Shown here in pieces: positions 18,161 to 28,472 of a stretch of DNA of 29,773 bases (its first letter is position 1; the number at the start of each line of letters is the position of its first letter). The stretch comes from Stemphylium vesicarium (lineage: Eukaryota > Ascomycota > Dothideomycetes > Pleosporales > Pleosporaceae): contig QXCR01000253.1 in assembly GCA_004380135.1 (NCBI GenBank), forward strand, positions 1 to 29,773, read 5' to 3'. The notes under the pieces are model-generated. The model ran no database searches. It had not been told where the DNA came from and worked only from the letters and a program-made list of their open reading frames with translations. The translations under genes were made by a program, and so were the position numbers.

Positions 18161-19845
18161 ATGATCTCCACCATCCTTCCGCAGCTATCTGTGCAACTCG
18201 CGGCTCATCCACTTGAATCCCTACTCTTCTTACTACTTGTCATTCCTGTATCGTACATTGTCTGTAACGAATATGTACGCTACTCACGGCGCATCAAAGG
18301 GTTCTCGGGACCGACCAACTGGCTTTTAGTGGGCAACATTCCAGACATCAAGTACAACGCTGCCGAAAAGTATCGAGAATGGAGCAGGCAGTACGGCGCA
18401 GTTTACCAGATACAGCTCGGAAATGAGCCGGTAATCGTGGTGAACAGTGCAGAAGCCGCGAAGAAGATATTCGGCGGCAACAGCCAAGCACTGAGCTCAA
18501 GACCAGTGTTTTGGACTTTCCACAAGGTAAGTGAAGGAATGCTCGACGAGGCAATCCAGCTAAGCGCAACATAGGTGCTTTCGAATACTGCAGGTACTAC
18601 CATCGGTACCTCGCCGTTCAACGAGTCACTCAAGCGCAGGAGAAAGGGCGCTGCCTCTGCGCTAAACAAGCCTTCGATTGCGACGTACATTGGCCATCTC
18701 GATCTTGAGACAAAAGAATTTGTCAAGGATGGCTTCGAATCAGGCAAGGCTGGCACTGTTGGTGTGAATCCGATGCCCATGATTGAGCGGCTTTCTCTTT
18801 CGCTTGCATTAACACTGAACTGGGGGACGCGAATGGGAAGCAGACATGACCCCATGTTCCATGAGATCTGCGAGGTCGAAGCTGCCATCTCAAAGTTTCG
18901 AAGTACTACCGGAAACTTGCAAGATTACATACCGATCCTGAGACTGAATCCTTTCAGCTTCGGTACGAGGTCTGCGAAAGAGCATCGGAGACGCAGAGAT
19001 GTGTACTTGACCAAGCTGAACCGCGACTTGGATGACCGAATGGAGAAGGGCATCCACAAGCCATGCATCCAAGCAAACATAATCCAGGACAAGGAAGCGG
19101 CGTTGAACAAGGAGGAGCTTACGTCGATTAGCCTGACAATGTTGTCAGGCGGGCTGGATACGATCACGACGCTGGTCCAGTGGAGTGTTGCGTTACTTGC
19201 GCAGCGACCCGACATTCAAGAGAAAGCCATCAAAGAGATCCGGAAGTTTTACTCGGAAAACGAGCCCCTGGCCGATGCGTACGATGATCAGAAGTGCGGA
19301 TATATTGTCGCACTGGTGAGAGAGTGTCTGCGGTACTATACAGTCCTCCGACTGGCACTTCCACGCGCAACAGTGAAGGACGTCATGTATGAGGGAAAGC
19401 TCATTCCGGCTGGCAGCACGGTATACCTTAATGCCTGGGCGTGCAACATGGGTAAGTGGCGTGTCGCTGTGCAAATACGTCCCAGCGCCCAGCTGACTGC
19501 AAAAAAAAAACAGATCCCGAGGTTTGGAGTGATCCAGACGAGTTCCGCCCAGAACGCTGGCTAGAGCAACCCGACGCGCCTTTGCACACATACGGGCTAG
19601 GCTATAGAATGTGTGCCGGCTCGCTACTGGCCAACCGAGAACTTTATCTCGTATTTTTGAGGATGCTGAACAGCTTCGAGCTGGTCCAAGATTCGGACGT
19701 GGACGTGCATCCGGTGCGAGGCAGCTCAGACCCCACGAGTCTTGTGACCATGTGCCAGCCTTACAAGATCATCTTCAAGCCGCGGAACGAGCCGATTCTG
19801 CGTAAGGCGTTGGCGGCGGCGGATGCGCGGCTGGCTGAGCAGTAG
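18161..19845 (+). CDS. cytochrome P450, CYP504 family (phenylacetate / hydroxyphenylacetate hydroxylase-like), 524 aa, three exons
   Basis: Exons 18161-18526, 18575-19451 and 19514-19845. An N-terminal membrane anchor (LESLLFLLLVIPVSYIVC) is followed by the short linker RRIKGFSGP. The I-helix carries SGGLDT (313-318), the K-helix ExxR is E372-C-L-R375, the PERF-type motif is FRPERW (425-430), and the heme loop YGLGYRMCAG puts the thiolate at C448. The run LANRELYLVFLRML after the heme loop and LVQWSVALLAQRP are characteristic, from memory, of CYP504 enzymes. These hydroxylate phenylacetate at C2 (PhacA) or 3-hydroxyphenylacetate at C6 (PhacB), feeding the homogentisate pathway in ER-bound form. 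I cannot separate the two subtypes by eye, so no symbol is given. No homogentisate-pathway gene is adjacent. All catalytic motifs are intact. An ER-membrane location is expected. Confidence 0.85.
18527..18574 (+). other. first intron of the P450 gene (48 bp)
   Basis: Donor GTAAGT, branch-like GCTAAG, acceptor ATAG. Removal joins TFHK to VLSNTAG in frame. Confidence 0.85.
19452..19513 (+). other. second intron of the P450 gene (62 bp)
   Basis: Donor GTAAGT, branch CTGACT, then an uninterrupted run of A and a CAG acceptor. Removal joins CNM to DPEVW, the usual P450 meander sequence. The purine tract between branch site and acceptor is odd, since that segment is normally pyrimidine-rich. Confidence 0.85.
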
Positions 19846-20274
19846 AAGGATTAAGCAGCGATGGTGAAGGAGGAGGGGTTGCAGGCGAGCGGGTCGAAGC
19901 GGCGCAGGGATGCGCCTCTCTGGAGCACTACAGAGCCGTGATCTCGCGTGTCATGGCCTGCATGCATTTACTCTTCAATGTCGTTGCCTGTAGTCGTTCA
20001 ATCGCTAGGTATGGAATCGGCCTTTGTTATCTAGCGCGCAATTGATACACATTGACTTTTGTGATCCGCCTCGCACTGCATTGACATTCTGGCTTGTGCC
20101 ACAACTCCCGCGGTCCCTTTCCAGACGCCTGCGCGCGCATAGCTCTTGTCGGGACGCCGCCCGAACTACACACAACACGTTCCTTTAGACCACCATGACA
20201 ACCGTGTCTGTGTGCTAGCGGGAATCGGTTTCGCAAGCATCGGCCTACTAGGGGAGGAATTTCATTGTGGCAAC
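19846..20274. other. intergenic: P450 3' flank and promoter of the next gene
   Basis: These 429 bp hold only short frames with no family resemblance. A non-ATG-initiated open frame precedes the ATG at 20275 in the same frame, but its translation (with stretches such as HVPLDHHDNRVC) does not look conserved. No repeat or clear TATA box. Confidence 0.45.
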
Positions 20275-22598
20275 ATGTTTAGAAAGGCGATGCTCGCGGG
20301 CGACGAAGAGTTGGGCAAGAAAGACGACGACCATCGATTTAAGCCGGCGCGGAAACCGGGCTGGTCATTGGTCAGCCCTACGTTTCGCTGGCGACGGAGA
20401 CGAATATTGCTTGCGGTAGCCGGCCTGTTCTTGCTCTACTGCCTCTTCCACGACACCACAGACGACACCGACGAGTCCACCAACGGGCGATATCCATCTC
20501 CGCTCGGGCGACCCATCACCTCCACGTACGAGAAACCGAGCGCGCCCGAAGACGAGCCTACCGGACTGCCGCCGGGCATACAGCGACCGAGACGCGGAGA
20601 CGCTATACCCCATACCTATGATGGCCAGATACGCTTCTTTCGCCTGGCCAGCACGTTGCGGTCGTCGGCGTCGGCCACAAGCGGCTATGATAGGAAGAAC
20701 CGAAACATCCTTTTCGCCATGTCGAGCCTGAAAAGCACCTCCACCATGTTGACCATGGCATGCGACATGTCCAAGTGGAATAGAAATCACGTCCATGCAG
20801 CCTTCATGGGAAGGGACGATATATCCTTGGAAGCCTTACTGGAGATCAATGGCATAGACAAGGTCAATTGTCCTGCTGTGTGGCACGACGCACGACCCGA
20901 CTACACAGAGTACGTCCGCCCTCTGGTACGACTGCTGAAAATGGTCGCAGCAAGCACGTCATAGCTTGCGGTGAACGAGGAAACGTGACCGACTGACACA
21001 TGTCCTGCAGATACAGCACCGACACGCGCGCCGAGTCCACAGTGGTTGGTGCCATGTCGCACATCAACAGCTTCCTGCATCCTCAGGCAGCTATCATCGA
21101 TGATTCGCTTCTGGAAGATGGTTTTTTCGTTCGTGGCATGCGAAGCAAGACTAGTGCGCTTGGTGTGCCCCTCATCGAAGTGCCCAAGGACAGGCTGGAG
21201 GACTTCATGTGGGTTACCAGACTTGATGCAGGGTCGCTCAGGCATTGGCACGACCCTACTGTAGACATCCTAATCCAGGTGCCACCAGACTCTTCGAGCG
21301 TTCTGAGGTTGCTCAAGTCAATCAAAGATGCTGACTACAGTGGCCTGAGGCCGCCCCGCATCATCATTGAGCTGCCGGCGGAACTTGATGCCTCGGTTAA
21401 AGAGCACATAGAACGGTTCGAGTGGCCGCCGAACAACGAAAGCCCTATGGCTGGCAGTGGAGTCACCATCAGACGACGCATCTCGAATCATCGTCACAAC
21501 CAGGAAGAAGCAGCGATACGTTTTCTCGAGCTGTTCTATCCCACGAGTACCAGTAACTCGCATGTATTGCTGCTTTCTGCTCAAGCACAGCTGGCTCCAC
21601 AATACTTTCATTTTGTCAAATATGCCTTGTTAGAATACAAGTACTCAAAATTTGGCGCTCACGACGGTGGTGACCTTATGGGCGTGAGCCTTGAGCTGCC
21701 ACAGAAGCTTTTGGACAACAAGGCGACGCTGAAGCCGCCGACGGTCAGCGATATGCATACGGATCGATACAAGAAGTTATTTCCCAGTACGAAGAGCGCG
21801 CCATTCATGTGGCAGGCCCCAAACAGTCATGCAGCGTTGTTCTTGGGCGACAAGTGGGCCGAATTGCACTCCTTCCTGAGCAACCGGGTAATCAAACAGC
21901 AGGATTCAGTGAAGCCAGTGTCTCGGGCGAAGCTGGTGTCGGAGACGCTGCCTGCTTGGACAGAGTATATGCTCGAATTTATGCGAGCCCGAGGCTATTC
22001 TCTGCTGTATCCTGCAACGGGTTTCAATGCGCTCGTTACTATACACAATGAACTGTATCATGCACCAGAGGAGTTTACTAGCCCATTGGCGACTTCCGAT
22101 AAGGCATCTGCGGCCCCGGAAAAGAACGACGAGCCGTTTCTTCGCGCTCAAGAAGCACTGAAAGCGCCCCGAAACGCGGAGCCGCGTGTCATGGCTGATT
22201 CAGTACCTCTCCACCAGGCTCTACCGTTTGGTGGCGATCTTCCCGAAATTCCCCACCTACCGCAATTACTCTACGATGGCCAGCAGATTGATGTGGCCAA
22301 CGTGTCGGGCATCGCCAAGGTATACGCAGACACGTTTCGCCAGGAAGTTGGTGGATGTGAGATACCTAAAGGGATGCACAGGAAGGTGGTGGCCGGGGAG
22401 GCAAGCGATTTGTTTTGCTTTGGAGACGAGGACAGGGGCGACTGGGAAGAGGATGTAACAAGGGAGGTGGAGATGTTTGATACGCCGATTGACGACGAGC
22501 TGGAGAAGCTGATGGTGGACGGCAGGCGTACGGGGATGAAGGAGGGGTTGAGGGGCAAGAAGACGGCGGGGACTGCTGCTGCGACGGATGATGTGTAA
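20275..22598 (+). CDS. type II membrane protein, fungal 'glycosyltransferase 2'-like, 740 aa, two exons
   Basis: Exons 20275-20909 and 21011-22598; the intron has a perfect GTACGT donor, CTGAC branch and TGCAG acceptor, and joins PDYTE to YSTDTRAES. The N-terminus is cytosolic and charged (GDEELGKKDDDHRF), followed by a basic stop (RWRRRR) and one membrane helix (RILLAVAGLFLLYCLF, ~43-58), giving a Golgi-type type II topology. After a Pro/Thr-rich stem (~60-125) the luminal domain contains NILFAMSSLKSTSTML, a HPQAAIIDDS segment with paired Asp, FMWVTRLDAGSL and VLLLSAQAQLAPQYFHFVKYALLEY. The fold resembles nucleotide-sugar transferases, and similar fungal proteins are, as I recall, annotated glycosyltransferase 2. 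Donor and acceptor sugars are unknown. The C-terminal ~90 residues are acidic (GDEDRGDWEEDVTREVEMFD). The start is the first in-frame ATG. Moderately sure of the family, unsure of the reaction. Confidence 0.7.
20910..21010 (+). other. intron of the glycosyltransferase-like gene (101 bp)
   Basis: Donor GTACGT at 20910, branch CTGAC about 12 nt before the acceptor, acceptor GCAG at 21010. Only this donor (phase 2) keeps the frame with the downstream exon; the other GT sites nearby do not. Confidence 0.8.
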
Positions 22599-23007
22599 GA
22601 GATAGAGGTAAGAAATGACAACGGTCACATGCGTGGATGCATTGGCTTGTTGAATGAAGAGTTCAAGTTGATGACCAGACTTTGTACAACTATTTCCCAT
22701 TGTAGTTAGCGGGGCGGATTCTACCTGGGGGTGCTCTAGGGCTGCAGGGCCTCCCGAGGTCGGTCGGGTGGCGAGCGGCGGGCAGATGGCGCCATGCTTC
22801 TTTCGTCATGGAGATTTTTTGGATGGAGAATCTTCAACGACGACGGCAACCCACGTCGAGTGCCACCACCACCCTCTATCTCTCCCTCTATCTCTTCCTC
22901 CCTTCTTCTTCTTCTGGCGTTGAAGCATCCTTGTTTTTCCCGTTGTTTTCGCATAGACTTTTTTTTAATGCCCACAGACGGTTGAGGACGTCACTCGGTT
23001 TTGCAAC
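22599..23007. promoter_or_regulatory. RPO41 upstream region with polypyrimidine tract
   Basis: These 409 bp contain no gene. At about 22862-22914 a long almost pure CT tract with CCACCACC, CTCTATCT and TTCTTCTT runs lies ~95 bp before the RPO41 ATG, followed by T-rich sequence. Such CT tracts commonly sit at fungal transcription starts of housekeeping genes. No TATA box is evident. Confidence 0.45.
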
Positions 23008-26000
23008 ATGCTCGCGCGGGCAGCAGCAGGACGGAAAGTGCGCAGAGATGTCTTGACGCTGCCGTGGCTCTGTCCAGCCCTCTCGCGACCCATAGCCGCC
23101 GCCCGCACCACGCACACATCATCTGAGAAGCAGCTGCATACACGGCGCGCCTCGCTCTCGTCCCGCCGCCGCCGCGACACTCGCTCGCTCGCCACGACGG
23201 CCGAATTGCACCCCCCGCCGCCCTCGTCGCTGTCCTTCAACCCATTCGCCCAGTCGTTTGGCCGCCAAATTCCGCAGTCCGACCTCTCGCAGCTTCCGCC
23301 ATGGGATGGCTCCAGCCCGCTTGTCGTCCACGATTCTCTCGTGGCGACGCCGACGATCAAATCCGCGCCCGGCGTCGGCACCGATCCGATTGAATTGCAC
23401 CAGAACCTCTACGCCTGTCTGCGAGTCGGCCGCATAGATCGTGCCGCCGTCATCATCGCCCGCCTCGTCCCGCTGTACAACGCCGGCGCGCCGGAAGTCG
23501 TCGACGCACACAACGTCTATCTCCTTACCCTGCTGGAGCTGGGCCAATCGGACGCCAAAGGGGCGGCAATGACCAAGATGACGGACTGGTACGATTCCAT
23601 GATGTTGCGAAAAGGCGTCCAGCCCAATGCCCAGACATTTGTCACGCTGATCCGAGCAGCCATGCACTTCCTTGACGACGGTGCCCAGGAGGCGGCCGTC
23701 CGAGGCTACATTGCAGCTGCGCGCGCCCAGGGCGAACACGTCGTCGACAGCATCAACGCCTCGCCCAACTTTTCCGACGAAGAGTGGGATGCCTTGATCC
23801 GCCTGCAGCCCGAGTCGTTCGACGAGCCGCCGCCAGTCCAGGACGTTCAGGACCTTCACGTCAGCACTCCGGCAGGCCGCAAAAGTCTCATCGACTACGG
23901 CCTGATCTCACACCCTGCACAACAGATCAAGCCTGTCCCCCAGAAAGGCATGGGTCTAGACTCGCTGAAGGAAGCACTCGCCGTCTTCGACCACGGCGAC
24001 CGCGTCCCCTACCCGCACGACATGAATGCTACCCAAGAAGAGAAGGACCAAGCCTACGCCTACGCACGCCAACTACAGATGGAGCAGGATGGCATAGAGG
24101 CTGCCGTCAAAAGATGGAAACTTGAAGACGAGAAAATGCAAGACATAGGCATACACGGTGTCTTGAACAAGAAGCCTATTCAGGCCCTGATGTATGGCTG
24201 GTACACCACTCTAGTGCCACTGTTCAAGAAGCACATCGAACATGTCAAAAAGGTTCTATCTGAGCCGGCTGAGTCTACCTCGCGCGACGACGCTCACACG
24301 TACGGCGTTTGGCTAGAGCGATGCACCCCGGAAAGGCTGGCAGCCATTACTGTTGCTCGCACCACTCAAGCCGCCGTCCGGGGTAAAGGCGAGGACAGTT
24401 CTGCCCTCAAGATATCGGCCTTATCCATTGCTGTCGGTACTGACATAGAGGACTTTCTCAATGCTGAAGCCCAAACTCGAAGAGAAGCGTTTTTGAAGAA
24501 ACAGCGGAAGCAAACGCGCTTGGACCTAATCAGTAGACTTTCCAAAACGGCACAAGACCCACCTCCTGAGCCCCCAGTCCAGAAAGCCCCTGAGGTTTCC
24601 CATGCTCCAGTTGAGTATGAGAAAGTCGATATCCCACTTCCGGCCCGAACAAAGCTTGGCGCCATGTGCATCGAGCAACTGCTCCAGTCTGCAACAATTG
24701 TCATGACGGCAGTCGACCCCAAAACTGGCAAGCAGATTTCTCGTAGTATGGCCGCCTTTCATCACCAGGTCGGTTTCCACGGAGGGAAAAAGCTTGGGTT
24801 CATAGTGCCGCACCATGAGCTGTTGACTAAAATGCGGACCGAATCCGTCCATAGCATTCAGACAGTTAGGCTACCAATGGTGGTTGAACCCAAGCCGTGG
24901 ACAAGTTTTGAGGACGGTGGTTATTATACCGTACCACAAAAGGTCGTTCGCCAGAAAGGTGGCGACCCTGCTCAACGAGCCTATGCCCAACTGGCTATTG
25001 AGAATGGTGACATGTCCAAGGTCATGGCTGGGCTAGATGTCCTTGGGCGTGTTCCTTGGCAAATCAACGCCCCTGTCTTCGACGTCATGGCTCGTGCCTG
25101 GAACAATGGCGAGAGCATTGGGGCTCTTGTCGGTGAAGACGTTGTCAACAGACACAAACGCCCCCCAGAGCCTCCTGCGGATGCCTCGTATCAGGAACGA
25201 GCCAAATGGAGCAAGGACATTCAAGAACATGAGAATACCATCGGGGGTCTTCATTCTCAGCGGTGTTTCCAGAACTTTCAATTGGAAACCGCGCGAGCTT
25301 ACGTCAACGAGAAAAAGATTTACTTTCCACATAGCGTCGATTTCCGCGGTCGAGCATATCCAATTCCACCCATCCTTAATCACATTGGTTCTGATATCTC
25401 TAGAGGTCTTTTGAAATTCGCACATGGGAAGGAGCTTGGTACCGTCGGTCTACAATGGCTCAAGGTCCACCTTGCCAATTTATACGGGTTCGACAAAGCT
25501 AGCCTGCGAGAGCGCGAACAGTTTTCCATGGACAATCTTGACGACATCTACGACTCTGCCAACAACCCGCTCGATGGACGCCGATGGTGGACAAAGGCCG
25601 AGGATCCATGGCAATGCTTGGCCTGCTGCATCGAGCTCAAGAACGCGTTAGAGTCGCCTGATCCAACTCGCTTTCTATCCCAATTGCCCGTTCATCAGGA
25701 TGGAACTTGTAATGGGCTCCAGCATTACGCGGCCCTAGGAGGTGACCATGCGGGCGCTCGCCAAGTCAATCTTGAGCCTTCGGACAGACCACAAGATATC
25801 TACACGGGCGTTGCGGAGCTTGTTAAAGAGATGGTCACCAAAGATGCCGCCAAAGGTTCACCGATCGCCAAGTTTATCGATGGTCATATTACTCGCAAGG
25901 TAGTCAAGCGAACCGTCATGACCAATGTCTACGGAGTCACGTTCATGGGTGCGAAACAGCAAGTGCAAGACGAGCTCAAAAGTCTTTTCCCTAATTTTCA

Positions 26001-27252
26001 GCCAACAGACAAGGTCAGGTCGCTTGGAAGTGTTGCTTTGTATGTTGCACACAAGATATTCGAAGCCTTGGGCAAGATCTTCAATGGCGCCCAGGAAATT
26101 CAATATTGGTTGGGCGAATGTGGCGACCGCATCACTACTTCGATCACTGCAGAGCAGATCAAACGAATCCGAGATCGGTTTGAGGGAACGGATCCTACTC
26201 ATTCGGTATACGACTCCAAGTTTACGGCCCCCAAAACAATCACCAAATCACAGATCAGTAAGCTGAACAAGAACATAGAAAAGTTCAAAACCGCTATCAT
26301 TTGGACTACACCTCTGAAGATGCCGATTGTGCAGCCATACAGGAAAGATGGTGTGCAGAAGATCAAAACCAAAATCCAGGACATTACAGTTACAAAGAAA
26401 TCCCCGCAGGATGAGGTCGACAAGCGCAAGCAACTGCAGGCCTTTCCCCCCAACTTCATCCATTCTCTCGACGCCACGCACATGACTCTATCAGCTCTGA
26501 AAGCCAGCGAAATGGGCCTCGATTTTGCCGCTGTACATGACAGTTTTTGGACACACGCCTCTGACATTCCTAATTTGAACGTCATCCTTCGTGACGCGTT
26601 CGTACGCATGCACACCGAGGATATCATTGATCGCCTTGCAGCCGAGTTTTCTGCGCGTTATGCCGGAGCTATGTACCGCGCCAATATTGTGAGCACTTCA
26701 CCAGTGGGACAGAAGATCAACAAGTGGAGGTTGGATCGCAGACGGAACCAAGGCATGACATTCAAATCATCTGGCATGGGTAAAGGAGAGGCTTCCTATG
26801 AAGAAGTTGCACTTGAGAGTCAGCGACAGCAGTTATTGAAGAGCCAAGATCTTGCACAGAGGCAGCAGGGTGAGGAGATGGAGACGCCAACTAGCATTTG
26901 GCTTGCAAACCCAGATCCCAAGTCAATCGCTTCGTTCCGCTTGCAGCTGCTTGGTGAGTCCAAGGACAAAGAATCGGCCAACAGGCAAACGGAGGTTAGG
27001 GATAAGATCCTAGGCGGCGAAGCGAAAGTCGTTGGCACGAGCGAATCCACCATGGATCTTGTTGAGGATAGTGCAGAAGACCTTGCGAAAGACCCTCAAA
27101 GCGGCGGTCTGCCAATCAAGAAACTATCTTCCCGCCTCCTGGCTGAGAAGGGTACAATCCAAGTCTGGATTCCGCTGGATTTCCCTCCGATCCCAGAGAA
27201 AGGCGGTTGGGATGTATCCCGTCTCAGAGAGTCAAAATACTTCTTCTCATGA
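23008..27252 (+). CDS. RPO41: mitochondrial DNA-directed RNA polymerase, single-subunit T7-like, 1414 aa
   Basis: Transcribes the mitochondrial genome and supplies primers for its replication. The first ~70 residues are Arg/Ala/Ser-rich and acid-poor (MLARAAAGRKVRRDVLTLPW), a mitochondrial presequence. Residues ~120-420 form the N-terminal helical, PPR-like region. The polymerase core is complete. It has D778-FRGRAYPIPP, motif A HQDGTCNGLQHY with catalytic Asp898, motif B with Lys967 and Tyr975 in KRTVMTNVYG (the same 8-residue spacing as T7 Lys631/Tyr639), and motif C with His1177-Asp1178 in VHDSFWTH. PPNFIHSLDATHMT precedes motif C. The C-terminus ends SKYFFS, equivalent to the T7 FAFA foot, so the gene is not truncated. 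Two charged low-complexity inserts (~485-535, ~1240-1385) are fungal-type expansions. Intronless over 4.2 kb. Essential in respiring fungi. The start ATG follows a GCAAC context and the presequence supports it. Confidence 0.96.
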   Translation: MLARAAAGRKVRRDVLTLPWLCPALSRPIAAARTTHTSSEKQLHTRRASLSSRRRRDTRSLATTAELHPPPPSSLSFNPFAQSFGRQIPQSDLSQLPPWDGSSPLVVHDSLVATPTIKSAPGVGTDPIELHQNLYACLRVGRIDRAAVIIARLVPLYNAGAPEVVDAHNVYLLTLLELGQSDAKGAAMTKMTDWYDSMMLRKGVQPNAQTFVTLIRAAMHFLDDGAQEAAVRGYIAAARAQGEHVVDSINASPNFSDEEWDALIRLQPESFDEPPPVQDVQDLHVSTPAGRKSLIDYGLISHPAQQIKPVPQKGMGLDSLKEALAVFDHGDRVPYPHDMNATQEEKDQAYAYARQLQMEQDGIEAAVKRWKLEDEKMQDIGIHGVLNKKPIQALMYGWYTTLVPLFKKHIEHVKKVLSEPAESTSRDDAHTYGVWLERCTPERLAAITVARTTQAAVRGKGEDSSALKISALSIAVGTDIEDFLNAEAQTRREAFLKKQRKQTRLDLISRLSKTAQDPPPEPPVQKAPEVSHAPVEYEKVDIPLPARTKLGAMCIEQLLQSATIVMTAVDPKTGKQISRSMAAFHHQVGFHGGKKLGFIVPHHELLTKMRTESVHSIQTVRLPMVVEPKPWTSFEDGGYYTVPQKVVRQKGGDPAQRAYAQLAIENGDMSKVMAGLDVLGRVPWQINAPVFDVMARAWNNGESIGALVGEDVVNRHKRPPEPPADASYQERAKWSKDIQEHENTIGGLHSQRCFQNFQLETARAYVNEKKIYFPHSVDFRGRAYPIPPILNHIGSDISRGLLKFAHGKELGTVGLQWLKVHLANLYGFDKASLREREQFSMDNLDDIYDSANNPLDGRRWWTKAEDPWQCLACCIELKNALESPDPTRFLSQLPVHQDGTCNGLQHYAALGGDHAGARQVNLEPSDRPQDIYTGVAELVKEMVTKDAAKGSPIAKFIDGHITRKVVKRTVMTNVYGVTFMGAKQQVQDELKSLFPNFQPTDKVRSLGSVALYVAHKIFEALGKIFNGAQEIQYWLGECGDRITTSITAEQIKRIRDRFEGTDPTHSVYDSKFTAPKTITKSQISKLNKNIEKFKTAIIWTTPLKMPIVQPYRKDGVQKIKTKIQDITVTKKSPQDEVDKRKQLQAFPPNFIHSLDATHMTLSALKASEMGLDFAAVHDSFWTHASDIPNLNVILRDAFVRMHTEDIIDRLAAEFSARYAGAMYRANIVSTSPVGQKINKWRLDRRRNQGMTFKSSGMGKGEASYEEVALESQRQQLLKSQDLAQRQQGEEMETPTSIWLANPDPKSIASFRLQLLGESKDKESANRQTEVRDKILGGEAKVVGTSESTMDLVEDSAEDLAKDPQSGGLPIKKLSSRLLAEKGTIQVWIPLDFPPIPEKGGWDVSRLRESKYFFS

Positions 27253-27590
27253 CTGGGTTGCAATCTTCGAGGTGACAAGGAACGTTATTTCTTCCTCCCC
27301 GCTGGGGACGCGCCGATCACGGCTACGGACGAAATTCGCAGAATAAGTACTATGGTCGGCGTAAACGAATGTGGATGGGACATCACGCCCAGTTCCCTGG
27401 CCCGATGGCGAGAGGCGCATCCAGGGAGTTCGACAGTAGAAGGAAGAAAAAGAAAACAGGGCGAGAAGAGAGGAAGGAGGAAGAGAGGTTTTTGATTTAA
27501 CGGTTTTCGGTTCGTCTTAGGCGTTAACTAGGTGGGTTACGGGACATGACTACCTGCATCGTACGGTGTTCTGGAAAGGGGAGAATACCC
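27253..27590. other. RPO41 3' flank
   Basis: The sequence is balanced in composition and includes a purine-rich run (GAAGGAAGAAAAAG-like) at about 27440-27490, then a T-rich patch. It has no gene. It ends where the AT-rich, TpA-rich transposon island begins. Confidence 0.5.
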
Positions 27591-28046
27591 TACTCGATAA
27601 GATAACATCTAAGGAAGGGATATACCCTAAATAAATGTATATTTATACTACTATACTCTAGTTAGAGTAGCTTAAGTCTTTAGTCTCTAAAACCTTATTC
27701 TATATATATTTAAACTGAAGGCCTATAAGTGCGAAGATCGTCCTTAGATGATCTAGTGTTAGTTCTCGAAAATGAGGTAGGCGCTTTTACACGGGGTTCG
27801 GCGATACTTATCTCTTCCTGGTCCGTACTAAGGCAGGCAAGCTATCGTAGGCGTAGTACCGTAGAGTTGTCTAGCGACTGAGTATGATAACGTACCCCAC
27901 AGGTTGGCGACTCACCTAAAATCTATAACAGAATTTTTGAACTACAGGGGTCTAGATTTAGAGATCTACTTAATAGAATAAGTTAAAAATTTAATTTGTT
28001 ATTTCTATAACACATTTGTTACGACCCGAAGTCAAAACGCTTACGA

Positions 28047-28079
28047 CCACGCCGCAACCACGCCGCAACCGCGCCGCAC
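28047..28079 (+). repeat. short tandem repeat, CCACGCCGCAA units
   Basis: Two identical 11-bp units (28047-28057, 28058-28068) and a third variant (28069-28079). They are followed by a 6-bp palindromic hairpin (CAGGAT-GGCG-ATCCTG) about 10 bp downstream. It sits inside the AT-rich island in a GC-rich patch that escaped RIP. Confidence 0.6.
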
Positions 28080-28413
28080 GAGCAAGACCAGGATGGCGAT
28101 CCTGCAAAACGCTGACTATTAGTAGTCACGTAACTAATTACTACGCTAAGAACTATCGCTAAAAGTAATTATAACTACCGCAATTATTACTAAAAGTAAT
28201 TATAATTATTATAACTATTACTAGAAGTTATACTCTACTATAAATTAGGAGTTACTATAACTATTATATAAGTATATAGCTACTAAATAGTATACTTTTA
28301 TAGTTACTATATTTAACTTTAAAATTTAAAAATTAGTACTTAATTCTTAAACTCTTAAGTTATTTATTAATCTTTATATTATACTTAACTTATTATATTT
28401 ATTAACGTATTCT

Positions 28414-28446
28414 ACTAGCGAGTGAGCCACCCCAGCGAGTGAGCCA
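28414..28446. repeat. candidate terminal repeat of the pogo relic
   Basis: AGCGAGTGAGCCA occurs at 28417-28429 and again at 28434-28446, just outside the transposase stop codon (28475-28473, minus strand) and next to a TA dinucleotide. This position and spacing fit the terminal region of a pogo-type element that targets TA. The opposite end is not in the window. Confidence 0.45.
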
Positions 28447-28472
28447 AAAAAGCTTGGCATGACCACCTCATG

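Noticed and set aside
18161..19845. Phenylacetate catabolism cluster
   Set aside because: Only the P450 is present; no homogentisate dioxygenase, fumarylacetoacetase or maleylacetoacetate isomerase in the window.
23119..23859. 246-codon minus frame inside RPO41
   Set aside because: Antisense shadow of the GC-rich RPO41 5' end; Val/Gly/Arg-rich translation.
28120..28410. A/T-only stretch as a replication origin or centromere-like element
   Set aside because: It is explained by RIP decay next to transposon relics, with no specific motif supporting an origin.
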